DNA of 64,000 nucleotides from Heloderma charlesbogerti (Eukaryota > Chordata > Lepidosauria > Squamata > Helodermatidae), in the NCBI GenBank assembly GCA_026122225.1, contig JANEZZ010002762.1, positions 558,001 through 622,000 of the forward strand, in the 5' to 3' direction. The notes under the pieces are model-generated. The model was given only the letters and a program-made list of their open reading frames with translations, did no database searches and was not told the origin of the DNA. A program made the translations under genes and the position numbers. Below, one piece after another: positions 50,376 to 61,221 of the stretch. Position 1 is the first letter of the stretch. Each line of letters starts with the position of its first letter.

Positions 50376-50470
50376 GGAGTCGTTCAGTCGTGCCCGACTC
50401 TTCGTGACCCCGTGGACCACGGCACGCCAGGCCTCCCTGTCCCGCGCTCTCTCCCGGAGCGTGCTCAAGT
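50376..50470 (-). repeat. BovB 3' end, left piece of a split copy
   Basis: Reads [30 protein letters not shown]. Continues the piece at 51036-51131; about 565 bases of other DNA, including an L2-like tail, separate them. Confidence 0.8.
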
Positions 50471-50584
50471 ACCACTTGCACAAATGCGCTAGTCTGCATC
50501 AGTTAATGCAGTTAATGCGGATTGGTACATTTGTGCAAGTGTGTATTAGTGCTAATGTGAATTAGCGCAAGTAGAAAATGCTGG

Positions 50585-50690
50585 CTAAAAAAATCCAGTT
50601 CCGTCAATAAACAGAGGATGGACTAAAAGATGCCTGACAATCTGCAAAACACAGATGGAGTGGATTTAAGAAAATCCATACATCCCTCAT
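50585..50690. repeat. Unassigned interspersed repeat (family U1), copy 2
   Basis: AAAAAAATCCAGTTCCGTCA and GATGCCTGACAATCTGCAAA ACACAGA match 16595-16735. Confidence 0.5.
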
Positions 50691-50789
50691 TGGTACCCTC
50701 TTTATACAGAAAGAGTCTAATCCTGAGGTTTCCAACACTGTGCCCTTGCCAGCAATGTGCCTGCAGACAGCAATCTTGGTGCTGCCAAG

Positions 50790-51035
50790 CACTTTGCCCC
50801 TCCTGATTTTTATTTTGTTTATTCAGATTTATTTTAATATTTTTTTAAAAATTGGGATGCTGGCATGCTGCGATGTGAAGCGCCCACTCACAGCACCATA
50901 TTTATTGTTTTTTATGTTTTTAGCATTTTTAATATTTTAACTGTTTTTATGTATTTTATTGTTGTAAGCTGCCTTGGGAGGGCTTCTGCCCTGAAAGGCA
51001 GCCAAGAAATATAATAAATAAATAAATAAATATCC
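50790..51035 (+). repeat. L2/CR1-like LINE 3' tail
   Basis: TATTTTATTGTTGTAAGCTG CCTTGGGAGGGC and GCCAAGAAATATAATAAATA with (AAAT)n end exactly where the BovB piece 51036-51131 begins. Confidence 0.7.
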
Positions 51036-51131
51036 ATTGCATCGGTGATGCTATCCAGCCATCTCACCCTCTGCCGTCCCCTTCTCCTTCTGCCTTCAGT
51101 CTTTCCCAGCATCAGGGTCTTTTCCAGAGGG
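51036..51131 (-). repeat. BovB fragment, right piece of a split copy
   Basis: Reads [27 protein letters not shown]. In element order it precedes 50376-50470. Confidence 0.8.
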
Positions 51132-51167
51132 TTAATTAACAGATAGATAGATTAGATTTTATGTTAT

Positions 51168-51300
51168 AGCCACAGTGGGCAACTTGTGGTTCTCCAGACG
51201 TTTTGACCTACAACTCCCATCAGCCCCAGCCAGCGTAACTAATGGTGAGGGATGATGGGAGTTGTATGCCAAAACAACTGGAGGACCACAAGTTGCTGAT
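51168..51300. repeat. F1 foldback element, subfamily with CTTGTGG ends
   Basis: GGGCAACTTGTGGTTCTCCA GACG, CCTACAACTCCCATCAGCCC and the inverted TGGGAGTTGTATGCCAAAAC with GGACCACAAGTTGC. Confidence 0.8.
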
Positions 51301-52202
51301 GGATATAGGACTGCACTGTTAAACTTGAACTGCACAGCTCCTTCTTGGGTGGTGAGACACAGTTTAGAAGGACAGAGTTGTTTAACATTTAAGGAATGTC
51401 AAACAAAGGAATCTTATAACCAGGCTTTGCTCTGGCACATGTCTGAAAGCATGGAGGAAAAAATCTATATCCTCAAGGCTGCGATCCTACTCATGTCTAC
51501 TCAGAAGATGGTCTGACAACATCTTTTACCTCCCCACTCTGACCAAAGATTTATAATAGTGCTCTTACATTGTTTTGTTTTCCTGTTATTGTAATTGTTG
51601 CAACCTCCTAGTAAATTGTGTTAAACAGCAACATGAAAATATTTTTAATGAAAATAAATAAAACAGTAGATAATTATACATTGCCATGTTTTAAGGAGAA
51701 TAGGGTGAGGCTATCTAGTACTGTGTGTGTGTGTGTGTGTGATGAAACACTAAAAAGTGGGATCTCTATCTTCCAGCTTTTAAAAACATTTTTCCTTACA
51801 AGTAAAGCTACAGGCAAGATTCTTCTTATCACATTTAGATTGAAATACATTGAGGACACAGGAGGCCAAACAAAATTGCTTTGTAGGGTGGATGAGGCAC
51901 AAGGGCAGCCAGTGACCCAGCTCTCTCCATCTGGTTGTCTTGTTTGCTCTGCCCCTGGTGACAAATTGCTTTTTGATTAAACCGATTGAAGAGCTCCAAT
52001 CGGAAGTCTGGGCGTTCGGGAACTAGCAGCAGCAAAGCCTACACTTTGGCAGTGAGTGGTTGCTGGATCAGGTTCTTTGTGTCTGTTGCGTAATTCTTCA
52101 TTGCTCAGATAGATATGAGGAGTCAGATAAGGGCCAGATGGAGTCAAGTAAGAAGTTCCATGTCACAGCATCTCTTGGGTGCTTTGCGACTGAGTGGGAC
52201 AG

Positions 52203-52204
<2 letters not shown>
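51301..52204. other. Intergenic stretch, mostly unique
   Basis: Holds a (GT)n run at 51722-51741 and a short F3-like piece at 51475-51515. No gene recognised. Confidence 0.5.

Positions 52205-52237
<33 letters not shown>
52205..52237. repeat. (TA)n microsatellite
   Basis: About 33 bases of uninterrupted TA. Confidence 0.95.
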
Positions 52238-52239
<2 letters not shown>

Positions 52240-52329
52240 TAGGATTTGGGAGTGGGGGAACCATCCCAAAGATTGAGAAGAACTGCCTCTTAAGATATTT
52301 CCATGAGGGATATTAAGGCTTGAATCCTA

Positions 52330-52670
52330 TGTACTCTTACTTATGTTAGAGTAATCCCCACTGAACACAGTGGGACTTACTTCCAAGTAAATACACTTGT
52401 GCTGTACAGCTGTAATCTTGTGCATGCTTACAAGGGAGGAAGTCCCACTGAATGTAGTGGGACTAATATCTGAGTAAAACTGCAAAGGATTGTGCTGTAA
52501 GAATGTCTTTGAAAGCCTGATCACAGGTTAAACAAGATTGTGGCCCTTAATATCTCGCCGGGAAACATCTACAGAGGAAATTCTGTGACAAAGCCCACAG
52601 AAGTAAGCCCCACTGAATTCAAAGGGGCACACTCCCAAATAATAGTGCAAATGATTGCAGGCTTACATTT
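52330..52670. repeat. Cluster of F3 repeats
   Basis: CACTGAACACAGTGGGACTT ACTTCCAAGTAAATA, then GTCCCACTGAATGTAGTGGG and, at 52590-52670, GTAAGCCCCACTGAATTCAA AGGGG. At least three units, each with a palindromic CCACTGAA..AGTGGG core. Confidence 0.7.
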
Positions 52671-52916
52671 CATGTGCCCATAACCAAGTCAACTTTTCTT
52701 CACTGGCGTGAGTTTAGTGAACTATGCATTTTCCTAATCTGCCCAATTTCATTAGATTTGGGGTATGCAAAAATAAGGGACTGACAGGTTCCCCACCAGG
52801 GCATCTCAGTGCAATTCCTGTTGAACCTGTGTCTGTTGCACCACAGTGAAAGAGAAAGGAGACTTGCCAAGGAGAGAGAGAAAATCGTCAGGCATCCATA
52901 GATCTGTCTTGGTTTA

Positions 52917-53046
52917 TCTCAGCCTTCCCCTTCAGATGTGTGGGACTACAATCTACATCATCCCCAGCTATCTTGGCTATGCTGTCTGGAGATGATGGGG
53001 GTTTGTAGTCCAATCCATCTGGAGGATGCAAGCTTGGAGAAAGCTG
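52917..53046. repeat. F1 foldback element, both arms
   Basis: TCAGCCTTCCCCTTCAGATG TGTGGGACTACAATC with inverted GTTTGTAGTCCAATCCATCT GGAGG. Confidence 0.8.
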
Positions 53047-53914
53047 GTTTAACGTTTGGTCTGGCCAGCCAGGATCTCTTGAAGTCAGTGGGCCTTTAAA
53101 GGATCAGGGCCACAAACAGGAAAATGGTTCAGTTAGGGAAGCTCCTTGGACTGATGATCCTCAAATGCCTTGGCACCAGCTGCAGTTTTTACAAAACCTG
53201 TAGGCGTTTTGTTTATTGACTATGTGGCTTGTTATTGCAAATGCTGCTCCCTTTTCCTGACACTGATCCTAGGTCTGGAGGTTTACCAAAACGGCTGTGA
53301 CTTGGTACAGGAAAGCTGGTTTTCTTCCTCTTAACATTTGCCGGCTTCCAAGCTCCTGAGCTATCTGAAACAAACTGGATAGAATGAGGGTTGCCATCTT
53401 TCCAGCTGGCCACTGTAGCTGTGCCTTTGGTAGCAGCTCAACTGCAGCATTATGAGGTGATCATGTTAATCTCTCTGCTGTGAAAAAGCATCAGCCTCTT
53501 GATTTTTTGCAAATCAAGCTGCAGTCTGATAAAGTCACAAGAGCAAGCCACGACATTTCTCGTGGTTAGTTGGCATACAGAAAGAGAACAGACTGGCGCT
53601 TAGATTGGCACCTCTTGTTCTGACTTGCTCCTATGCTTTTAAAAGCAACCAGCCATACGGAGAACGTTATCAGGTGACGTTTCCACCTATCACAGTTATC
53701 TTCCCACCAGGAAAAGTGCCCCGTTAAGTTTTCTGCTATTAAAGACAGAAGAGTTGGGTTTAAATAATAAATTGACAAATATTTTCTCTTCACTATGGGC
53801 CTATCTATGCGAAAATCTTTTATACTCATTTTAACTGTCATGTTTCTCACCCCACTGCTGAAGAAGTCTGTGAATTGTACTTCACTCAGAGCACAGGGCC
53901 TTTCTCTTAACCAG
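53047..53914. other. Intergenic stretch, nothing recognised
   Basis: No gene or named repeat seen. Confidence 0.5.
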
Positions 53915-54030
53915 AAGTGGGCAGCTGCAGATGTTTTGACCCACAACACCCACCAGCCCCAGCTAGCATAGCAAATGGCACAGGATGATGGAAGTTGTAA
54001 GCCAAAACATCCTGAGAGCCACAAATGACA
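53915..54030. repeat. F1 foldback element, subfamily with CAGCTG ends
   Basis: GGCAGCTGCAGATGTTTTGA CCCACAACACCC with inverted GGAAGTTGTAAGCCAAAACA. Followed by a short CA run at 54029-54042. Confidence 0.7.
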
Positions 54031-54315
54031 CACACACACACACTGAATAAATGTTCTGCAATTAGAAATCTAGCATAGCAGGGAATGGACTGGAATAGAA
54101 TCTTTGTCCGTGATGTACTAGTCTTCTGATTACCTGATGCTCATCCTGTGGGAAAGGAATAAAGATGGCATCCCTCACCTACAGTCTCAAGTGGTACGCC
54201 CCGCATCCAACCATCTCCTTTGGCTACACACGGAGCCTCAGAGCAGGGAAGGATGCATCTCAGCTCTAGCACACACACAGTGGTCGAGGTATATTTTGGA
54301 ACTGTTGATAACATA

Positions 54316-54440
54316 CATCAGCCTTGTCCCACCTGGTGCCCTCCAGCTGAGTTGGACTACAACCCCCAGCATCCCCAGCCAGCATGCTGAGAGGTGTAGT
54401 CCGACCCATCTGGAGGGTACAAGATTGGACAAGCTTGACA
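54316..54440. repeat. F1 foldback element, both arms
   Basis: CCACCTGGTGCCCTCCAGCT GAGTTGGACTACAACCC with inverted GGTGTAGTCCGACCCATCTG GAGGG. Confidence 0.8.
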
Positions 54441-54477
54441 TATTGCAAGACAATGTTTTTTCCCCCTTTTTCTGCTG

Positions 54478-55225
54478 TTGTTTATTCGCTCAGTCGCTTC
54501 CAACTCTTCGTGACTTCATGGACCAGCCCACGCCAGAGCTTCCTGTCGGCCGTCGCCACCCCCAGCTCCCCCAAGGTCAAGTCCGTCGCCTCCAGAATAT
54601 CATCCATCCATCTTATTTATTTATTTATTTATTGCATTTATACCCCGCCTTTCTCCCTCTCGCAAGGAACTCAAGGCGGCTTACATTATCCTCCTCCTCA
54701 CCGTTGTATCCTCACAACAACAACCCTGTGAGGTAGGTTGGGCTGAGAGTCTGTGACTGGCCCAAAGTCACCCAGTGAGCTTCCATGGCCAAGTGGGGAC
54801 TAGAACCCGGATCTCCCGTGTCCCAGTCCGTCACTCTCACCACTACACTACACTGGCTCTTGCCCTTGGTCAGCCCCTCTTCCTTTGGCCTTCCACTTTC
54901 CCTGGCATCAGCATCTTCTCCAGGGTGTCCTGTCTTCTCATGATGTGGCCAAAGTACTTCAGTTTGGCCTTTAAGATCCTTCCCTCAAGTGAGCAGCCTG
55001 GCTTTATTTCCTGGAGGATGGACTGGTCTGATCTTCTTGCAGTCCAAGGCACTCTCAGAATTTTCCTCCAACACCACAGTTCAAAAGCATCTGTCTTCCT
55101 TCGCTCAGCCTTCCTTATGGTCCAGCTCTCGCAGCCATAGGTTACTACAGGGAATACCATTGCTTTCACTATGCGGACCTTTGTTGTCGGTGTGATGACA
55201 ACTTTTTCTAGCGTCCCTCTAACCC
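54478..55225 (-). repeat. Old BovB/RTE 3' end split by a SINE
   Basis: The upstream part, 54863-55225, reads [20 protein letters not shown] and later [20 protein letters not shown]. The end, 54478-54604, reads RWMDDILEATDLTLGELGV and VHEVTKSWKRLSE. SINE-X at 54605-54862 separates them. More diverged than the copy in LLGL1 intron 1. Confidence 0.8.
54605..54862 (-). repeat. SINE-X inserted in an RTE remnant
   Basis: Same family and strand as 9665-9935: GCATTTATACCCCGCCTTTC, TCCTCACAACAACAACCCTG, GTGACTGGCCCAAAGTCACC, AGAACCCGGATCTCCCG. The nesting shows that it is younger than the RTE copy. Confidence 0.85.
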
Positions 55226-55417
55226 AAGGAACCAAGCCACCCTCTTCCTGGCCTTTTAATTGATGGAATACTGTAGTCCTTTCAGAGTGTCTAAATAAAT
55301 TCAGCACATAACAGATGTAGAAGCAATGTCTGCAATCATAGTGGTCTGAGGAGGTGAGGAGTTGTCCCTGGAATGAGCATGGGGGTGTTAACAAGCATTT
55401 GAGGTGTCATAGTAGGG

Positions 55418-55618
55418 GAGGACCATAGCTCAGTGGCAGAGCCCACGCTTTGCATGCCGAAGGTCCCAGGCTCAATCCCCGGCATCTCCAAGTTGGGCTA
55501 GAAAAAGTCCTCCCTGAATCCCCAGATTACTGCTGCTGCCTGTCAGTGTTGACAATACTGGGCTAGATGGACCAAGGGGCTGACTGAGGAGCAGGCAGCT
55601 TCAGACGTTCTCATATGT
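55418..55618 (+). repeat. tRNA-Ala-derived SINE, full length and well preserved
   Basis: Head GACCATAGCTCAGTGGCAGA GCCCACGCTTTGCATGCC with A box and TGC anticodon-like loop, B box CCCAGGCTCAATCCCCGGC, then the 3' body ACTGGGCTAGATGGACCAAG. Best reference copy of the family in this window. Confidence 0.85.
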
Positions 55619-56848
55619 TGAAGGTAACCAGTACTGGATCCTGGTCAGCTAGTACAATCCAGGTTCTGCCAAGATCTGCCCATAATCTTCCAGATCCTGC
55701 GACGATGCACCCCTGCTGTACCAGATTTCATCCTGCCTCCCCCCCTTAAAAAGAACTTCCCAGATTCCTCAAGGCTCTTCCACTGACTCACCTGAGTCCC
55801 AGTATTCTTGAAATCTTAAAACTGAATTTAGTGCCCTCGAGGGGTTGCTGCCCCCCATGCTTTTTCCACTGGGTTTCCGTGGCTTCTTTCCCAGGCCCCG
55901 TGCCAACAGGAGGCCACCATTGCGAGGGAAGGAATTTAAATTACTCTGCAGTGGAAAAAGTATAATTAGGAACATTTGCATTCAGAGACAAGCAAGCATC
56001 TGGCACTCTGTTCTTTCCAACAGCACAAATCAACACCTGATGTAAATATCACAGTGTTCAATGCTGAGATGAGAGCAGGCCTTTTTACGGACGCAAAGAG
56101 ACAAAGCGGCAGACAAAGGTGATTCGCTAGGTAAAGGTTTAGGTGCGCTGGAATGTAATCGGCCAATAGTACAGGTAACTCCAGCAAAAATTCCAGGTCA
56201 GGATGGAAAAGCTGGGTTTCCATAGCACGCTGCCGACTGCAGATGAGAACAGCAGCCATTCTGAACTCTGCTGCAGCCTGGGAGTTCTGGATCGTACATC
56301 CAGGTTTTCTTGATTACTGTCCGGTTGATGGCAGGGCAGCTGGACATGTAGGTCAGGGCAACAGGGGCCCGCCGACCATTTGCTAAGCATTGTCGCGAGC
56401 GAGCTGTGCCCGTCTGCTTCACCCTGGTCCTACCCCAACTTGTCCAGTTCCCCTAACCTTCCCCCCTCTGCCTTCCTCTGCTGAGGGAGCTAGCATTTCT
56501 CAAAATCAAAATTTGGCAGCCTCTCGGCTCCCCGTGCTTTTGGCCGGGCCTATGAGGGTTCCCCCCACCCCTAGGTCTTTACAAGTCCAGTCAAAAGCCA
56601 GAGCTGTTTGCAATTAACCAAGGGAGTAATGAGCTAGGGGAGGGAGTCACATGGTGCAGAGGAGGCGACTGGAAGAGATGATTCACCCGGCTGGATTGAT
56701 GGGGCAACCAGTTCAGCAACAACTTGTTTAGACCTCGGCCTTGCTGTGGAGATCCAAAGGCAGACGTCACCCCAGGAAGGCCATCTTGAACAGCGAGGTC
56801 ACGCCAGGGAGTGTGGCCGCCCACCCCCTGGCAAAACAAGGATGTGGA
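55619..56848. other. Intergenic stretch, nothing recognised
   Basis: No gene or named repeat recognised. ORFs on both strands lack family motifs. Confidence 0.5.
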
Positions 56849-56883
<35 letters not shown>

Positions 56884-56885
56884 CA
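56849..56885. repeat. (GGCA)9 microsatellite
   Basis: Nine GGCA units, uninterrupted. Confidence 0.95.
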
Positions 56886-57088
56886 AAGGAAACAGAACGC
56901 ACCTTTCTTCAGCTACAACACAAATAGCTGTAGAAGTCATTGCCTCAGTTCCCAAGGTTCCCTGGGAAGTAGTTCTGCAATGCGGGCAGGGGCCTGGGAC
57001 TCTCCCAGTGAGAATTCTCAGCATCCTCACAAAAACGACTGTTCCCAGAATTCCTTTGGGGGGCATGGACAGTTTAACTGGTATCAAA

Positions 57089-57091
<3 letters not shown>

Positions 57092-57123
<32 letters not shown>
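57092..57123. repeat. (TA)n microsatellite
   Basis: About 32 bases of AT alternation. Confidence 0.95.
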
Positions 57124-57127
<4 letters not shown>

Positions 57128-57360
57128 AATACAGGTATGTCCTGCATTGCAGTACCCTCATATGCAATTGAATGCCCGGGTTTTGCATCTTCCCGCTCCA
57201 GGCTCTGCACCCTTAATAGTGGCATGACAGACAGAAATTCAACAGATGCAGCATTCCCTATCGTTAAAGCTCCATGCTGGGTTAAAATGCACCTGTTGAA
57301 CTTCTGCCTTTTTTCAGCAGCTGTTAAAAGGGTGTGGTGCAGTGTGGGTGGAATGTCTTT

Positions 57361-57484
57361 CAAGGGTGCAATCCTATGTGTGTTTAGACAGAAAAGCATC
57401 CTACAATTCCCAGCATGGCTGGCTGGGGAATGCTGGGAGTTGTAGGACTTTTTTCTATTTGAACACGCATAGGATTGCGCCCTG
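57361..57484. repeat. F2 foldback element, both arms, reference copy
   Basis: Left arm GGGTGCAATCCTATGTGTGT TTAGACAGAAAAGC, then CCTACAATTCCCAGCATGG; right arm GCTGGGAGTTGTAGGACTTT and GCATAGGATTGCGCCCTG. The arm core is close to the ZNF143 consensus. Confidence 0.8.
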
Positions 57485-57665
57485 AGACTTGGAGATCTGG
57501 GTGCAAATGCCCGCTCTGTCACTGAAGCTCAGTGAGAGATCTTGGACCAGTCGCTGTCACCCATTCAGCCTAACCTACCTTGCAGGGTTGTTCTGCCCCA
57601 TTTCCCCATCCTATTTATGCTGTTCTGCACTCCTGGGAGGAACGTAGGATATGAATCTAACGAAC
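57485..57665 (+). repeat. MIR/CORE-like SINE (SINE-X group)
   Basis: GAGATCTGGGTGCAAATGCC and CAGCCTAACCTACCTTGCAG GGTTGTT, then GGAACGTAGGATATGAATCT. Confidence 0.55.
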
Positions 57666-58830
57666 AAATAAGAGAAATGAAAACGACACAGCTTTTGTCG
57701 AGGTAGGAAGCCGCAAGTCCCCTCCGTGCTTAAGCAGCCTGAAAACTGTACATTTTCTCAGTGCTTTACACACACACAGAGTATTCATGAAAGAGTAAAT
57801 ATCAGGAACATTTCGTCAACCCTGTATCATTCTTGACTTTCGGGCTGTTTCAACATGGACCAGATTGCAGCATTTGCCTGACTCAGGCTTGTGTTTACTC
57901 CATTCCATCTGACTTCCCTGTCAGATGTCTGTTTATCCTGATTTTTCCTGAAACTAACCCCAACTCCTCGCTCCCCAAACACACACGCGCACCAGTTTGC
58001 AGTTGTTCTGGCTACAAAGCAAGCCTGTCTGTGATTCGCCCTTGTGCTTCTCTCTTGAGTCAGCAGCCAAAGGGACATAAACACAACACTGAAGTAACCA
58101 CGGAAAAAGGCCTTGTTTGCATGTGTCACTGAGCCCATGATCTGACATGAAGGGGTAGTGTTGACAATGCGTGCCTGAGGAGACAGACAGGGAGTAGGAT
58201 GGGGAGAGAAGCAGGTAGCAGGAGGTGCAGGAGATGCACCAAAGGTGAAGGGAACCAGGTAAGAGAACTAGTAGGAAGCAGAGAAAGCAATTGCTATTTG
58301 AATGCCGGTAGTTTAGAAAGATAGGCCGTAAGACTGAATGAAGCCTCCACAGACAGGAGCAGTCTACCTCTGAGTAACAGTTTCAAGGGGCACACCAAGA
58401 AGGGATGATTGTCTTGACTTTCATGGCTTGTTCATGAACTTCCCAAGACAACCGGCTGTCCTGTGCTGAATAGTGAAAGCAGGGGCGAAAGGGGCCTTCA
58501 TCTGATCCAACAAAGGCATTATTCGGTTCTTAAGAAGCAATGCCTCCAGGACATGCCCAGATGTGTCTGTGAGAGGCAGCCATACTTATCTCAAAAAGGA
58601 CCAATAGGAGAGCTTCTTACTACCGGTGTTGTTTGGCCCTCCAAAAACTTCCCTGAGGCATTTGGAATTTCCAAGGCAGCTTTCCTTGGCATCACTTTCA
58701 TTTTGAGCAGAGCATACTAGAAACCAAGGCTGCTTCTTGTCATCCATTTGCAAGCATACAGAGCTAGTAGGTAAAAGCAGGAATACACACCCACAGTTCT
58801 ACTTTCCAAAATGGACATCAAGAGCTACCA

Positions 58831-58861
<31 letters not shown>

Positions 58862-59045
58862 CATTTTGCCAGCCAGCTGCAAAACATCACTCTCCTTTCT
58901 TGAGCTGAATGGTAAATGGCAAAACCAGTTTCCTTTGGCCCCAAACCCCAACTGACTTTAGCAGATGGTGTGCGACACATGTTTCAGGAGTAGCCACCAG
59001 CCATCAAAGTCCATCAAGCAGGTGCCTTCAGTTATTCATACAAAA
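57666..59045. other. Intergenic stretch, nothing recognised
   Basis: No gene or interspersed repeat recognised. A (GAGAGAGACA)n-type run lies at 58831-58860. Confidence 0.5.
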
Positions 59046-59198
59046 GCCTAAGGGAGCAATCCTATGTGTGTTTAGACAGAAAAAAGTCCTACAACTCCCA
59101 ATGTTCCCCAGCCAGCCATGCTGGGAGAGTTGTAGGACTTTTTTTTTTTCTGTTGTAGGACTTTTTCTGTCTAAACATGCATAGGGCTGCACCCTAAA
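59046..59198. repeat. F2 foldback element with a doubled right-arm segment
   Basis: GCAATCCTATGTGTGTTTAG ACAGAAAAAAGTCC on the left; on the right TTGTAGGACTTTTT appears twice (about 59130-59150 and 59153-59166) before AAACATGCATAGGGCTGCAC. Confidence 0.8.
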
Positions 59199-60029
59199 TG
59201 GGAGAGAATTTTGTATGCCCAAAGTGCATGAATGCAACAGTATGATTCCCAGCCTACTGTTTTTGGCATGGGGCGGGGGGGCAGCCTTGGGAGAGGCAAA
59301 AATTTATACCTGTCTGTAAGGTCACGAGTGGAATCACGGCACTTTGGGGATGGAAGAGGCACCCTTGACATTTTGATGGTGTGTGGAGCAGCAAAACTGC
59401 AGAGCACAGCGTACAAGGGGGGAAGTGATGGTGATAAAACTCTCGAGGAAAACAGAGAGGATTGCACCATCAGCATCAGCCAGAACGGGTCCTGCATTCC
59501 TGCGGTTACAGCTGGCGGTTACATGTTGAAGATGACAGAAGCGTGGGGGGCCTGCTGTTCTTGCACCCAGCCCCCTTTGAAAAAGAAAAGAGGAAATTGA
59601 GGGGAAGAGAGCCGAGTAATCATACAGGCTTCCCTTTGTCTGCCCTGTCCAGATCTTTGGGAGCACCTTTAGAAGGGCGTAGTCAGGGTACCTGCCGTGG
59701 TGCGCAAGCAGCTCTCTGGGTCGAAAGAAAAGGGGCAAAGTAGCCCCCAACGATGCTACAGCGCCAGGGCTTATCAGTACAGCTAGTGTGGCCCTGCTTC
59801 AAGCAAGGAGAGGGCAGCATCGGCCTCCAGCTGCACATGCAGAAAGCTATTTTTGTTACACTGCAGCTGGGAGCTGCTGGGTGACAATTACCTCTCTGTC
59901 CCCCCCATCTCTCCGGATTGCAGATTTTTCCTAGGTCCCGCATGCCTGACTCAAGCAGGGTGGTGTGTGGTGGTGGTGGGAGCTCATCCAGAGAGAGTCT
60001 CCCTCCATCTCTGCTGCCTAGATCCAAGG
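59199..60029. other. Intergenic stretch, nothing recognised
   Basis: No gene or named repeat seen; overlapping ORFs without motifs. Confidence 0.5.
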
Positions 60030-60520
60030 ATTAAATAAATTAATTAGCCTTATTCTAAAGATTTCTATGCCACCCAGCAATATAACTATGTCCAGCACAG
60101 CTTCTAGACAAGATAAGGTGGCCTCCCTCCAACCAGGCACCTTCCAGATACGTTGGGCTGCAAGTCCCATAATCCCCAGCCAGCTGGCTGGGGGATTATG
60201 GGACTTGCAGCCCGACACATCTGGAGGGCGCCAGGTTGGAGGGAGGCAGAGATAATATACAAAAGTAAAAGAAGAGACAGCAAAAAGCAGAATAACACCA
60301 TACAATCACTCCGAGTGGCAAAGGCTTGTTCGACACCGGAAAAGTCATCCGAGAACGTGCCAGGCAAGCTTCGCGGGGAGGCATTCCACCAGCAGGGCGC
60401 CACCACCAAGGTGGCTATGTCCCTTGTCACCCCCCGCGTTTGGTAAGACGGCAAGGGCATCCTCAGGAGGGCCTCTGAAGACAATCTCAGCATGTGGGCA
60501 GGCTCATGAGGGAGATGCCT
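60030..60520 (-). repeat. L2/CR1-like LINE 3' end split by an F1 element
   Basis: Antisense reading at 60250-60520 gives LSSEALLRMPLPSYQTRGV and a WWNASPRSLPGTFSDDFSG stretch, a worn LINE C terminus. The tail is at 60030-60116. The F1 repeat at 60117-60249 interrupts it. Confidence 0.6.
60117..60249. repeat. F1 foldback element, nearly perfect palindrome
   Basis: Two arms of about 63 bases meet at CCAGCCAGC/TGGCTGGGGG with only about eight differences. AGATAA occurs on both sides (60111-60116 and 60250-60255), possibly a target duplication. Confidence 0.85.
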
Positions 60521-61221
60521 TCTTGGGGCAGGGAGCATCCAATCACAAAGCAGGCTGGCCCAGGCAGCACCAGCTATAAGACTGTGGGCAGGGCACCCCA
60601 CAGTGGGGCCCCTCAACCTGGACTGGCGTCAAGGGTAGGCGTGGTGGGGCACCTGCCAAGGGCCCACATTCCCGCAGGGGCCCACTGACAAGAGCCCCCT
60701 GGAGTTGCTGCTCCCCTTCACCCTTGCAGCCTGCTCGTTCGCCTGCCTCACGCCTGACCCAGACAGTGGGGGGGGGGAGCAGGAGGCGCCGCAGTGGTGA
60801 GAAGGGAGGCTCACTGAGGGAGGGGGCCTGTCCCAAGGGACCCCCAAAACCTGGAGCTGTCACTGTAGGGCATGCTAAACATCTTTGGGATATTGCATCC
60901 TCTCCCCCCCCCTCCAGGATCCTGTTAGGGCAGCGGGTCTCCTGCTGTCCGTGTCAGAGGCCCAGGCCTTCTGCTCGCAGGCTCCCTTTGTCCCGTTTTC
61001 GCCAGAGGGGGCAATGCTCCCCTCCTCCACAACCAACAACCGTCTTGGGATATATGCACAGATCTGCAAAGCGAATCAGGAGTATCCTTGACCAGATGAT
61101 CTCACTTGGCCAGAAGAGAAGGGAGCGGCTCGGTCTCCAAGACTCCTCCATCAAAAGCTCATACTTTATTCCACGAGGGAACAGGCTGGAGTCAGACAAT
61201 GGATTGTTTAAGAGATTCAAA
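60521..61221. other. Intergenic stretch, nothing recognised
   Basis: GC-moderate, with overlapping ORFs on both strands and no motif. Confidence 0.5.

Noticed and set aside
48802..50483. Long minus-strand ORFs of 432 and 303 codons and a plus-strand ORF of 258 codons in the CpG island
   Set aside because: High G+C removes stop codons in all frames. Only the 27 codons of LLGL1 exon 1 match a protein family; the rest is Pro/Arg/Gly-rich with no motif, and one frame runs into BovB.
55418..55490. A functional tRNA-Ala gene
   Set aside because: The A box, TGC loop and B box are tRNA-like, but the acceptor stem does not close, the sequence continues into a SINE body, and the same head recurs elsewhere.
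56741..57522. ORFs of 234 and 251 codons on opposite strands
   Set aside because: They run through (GGCA)n, (TA)n and an F2 foldback repeat, and show repeat-derived peptides only.
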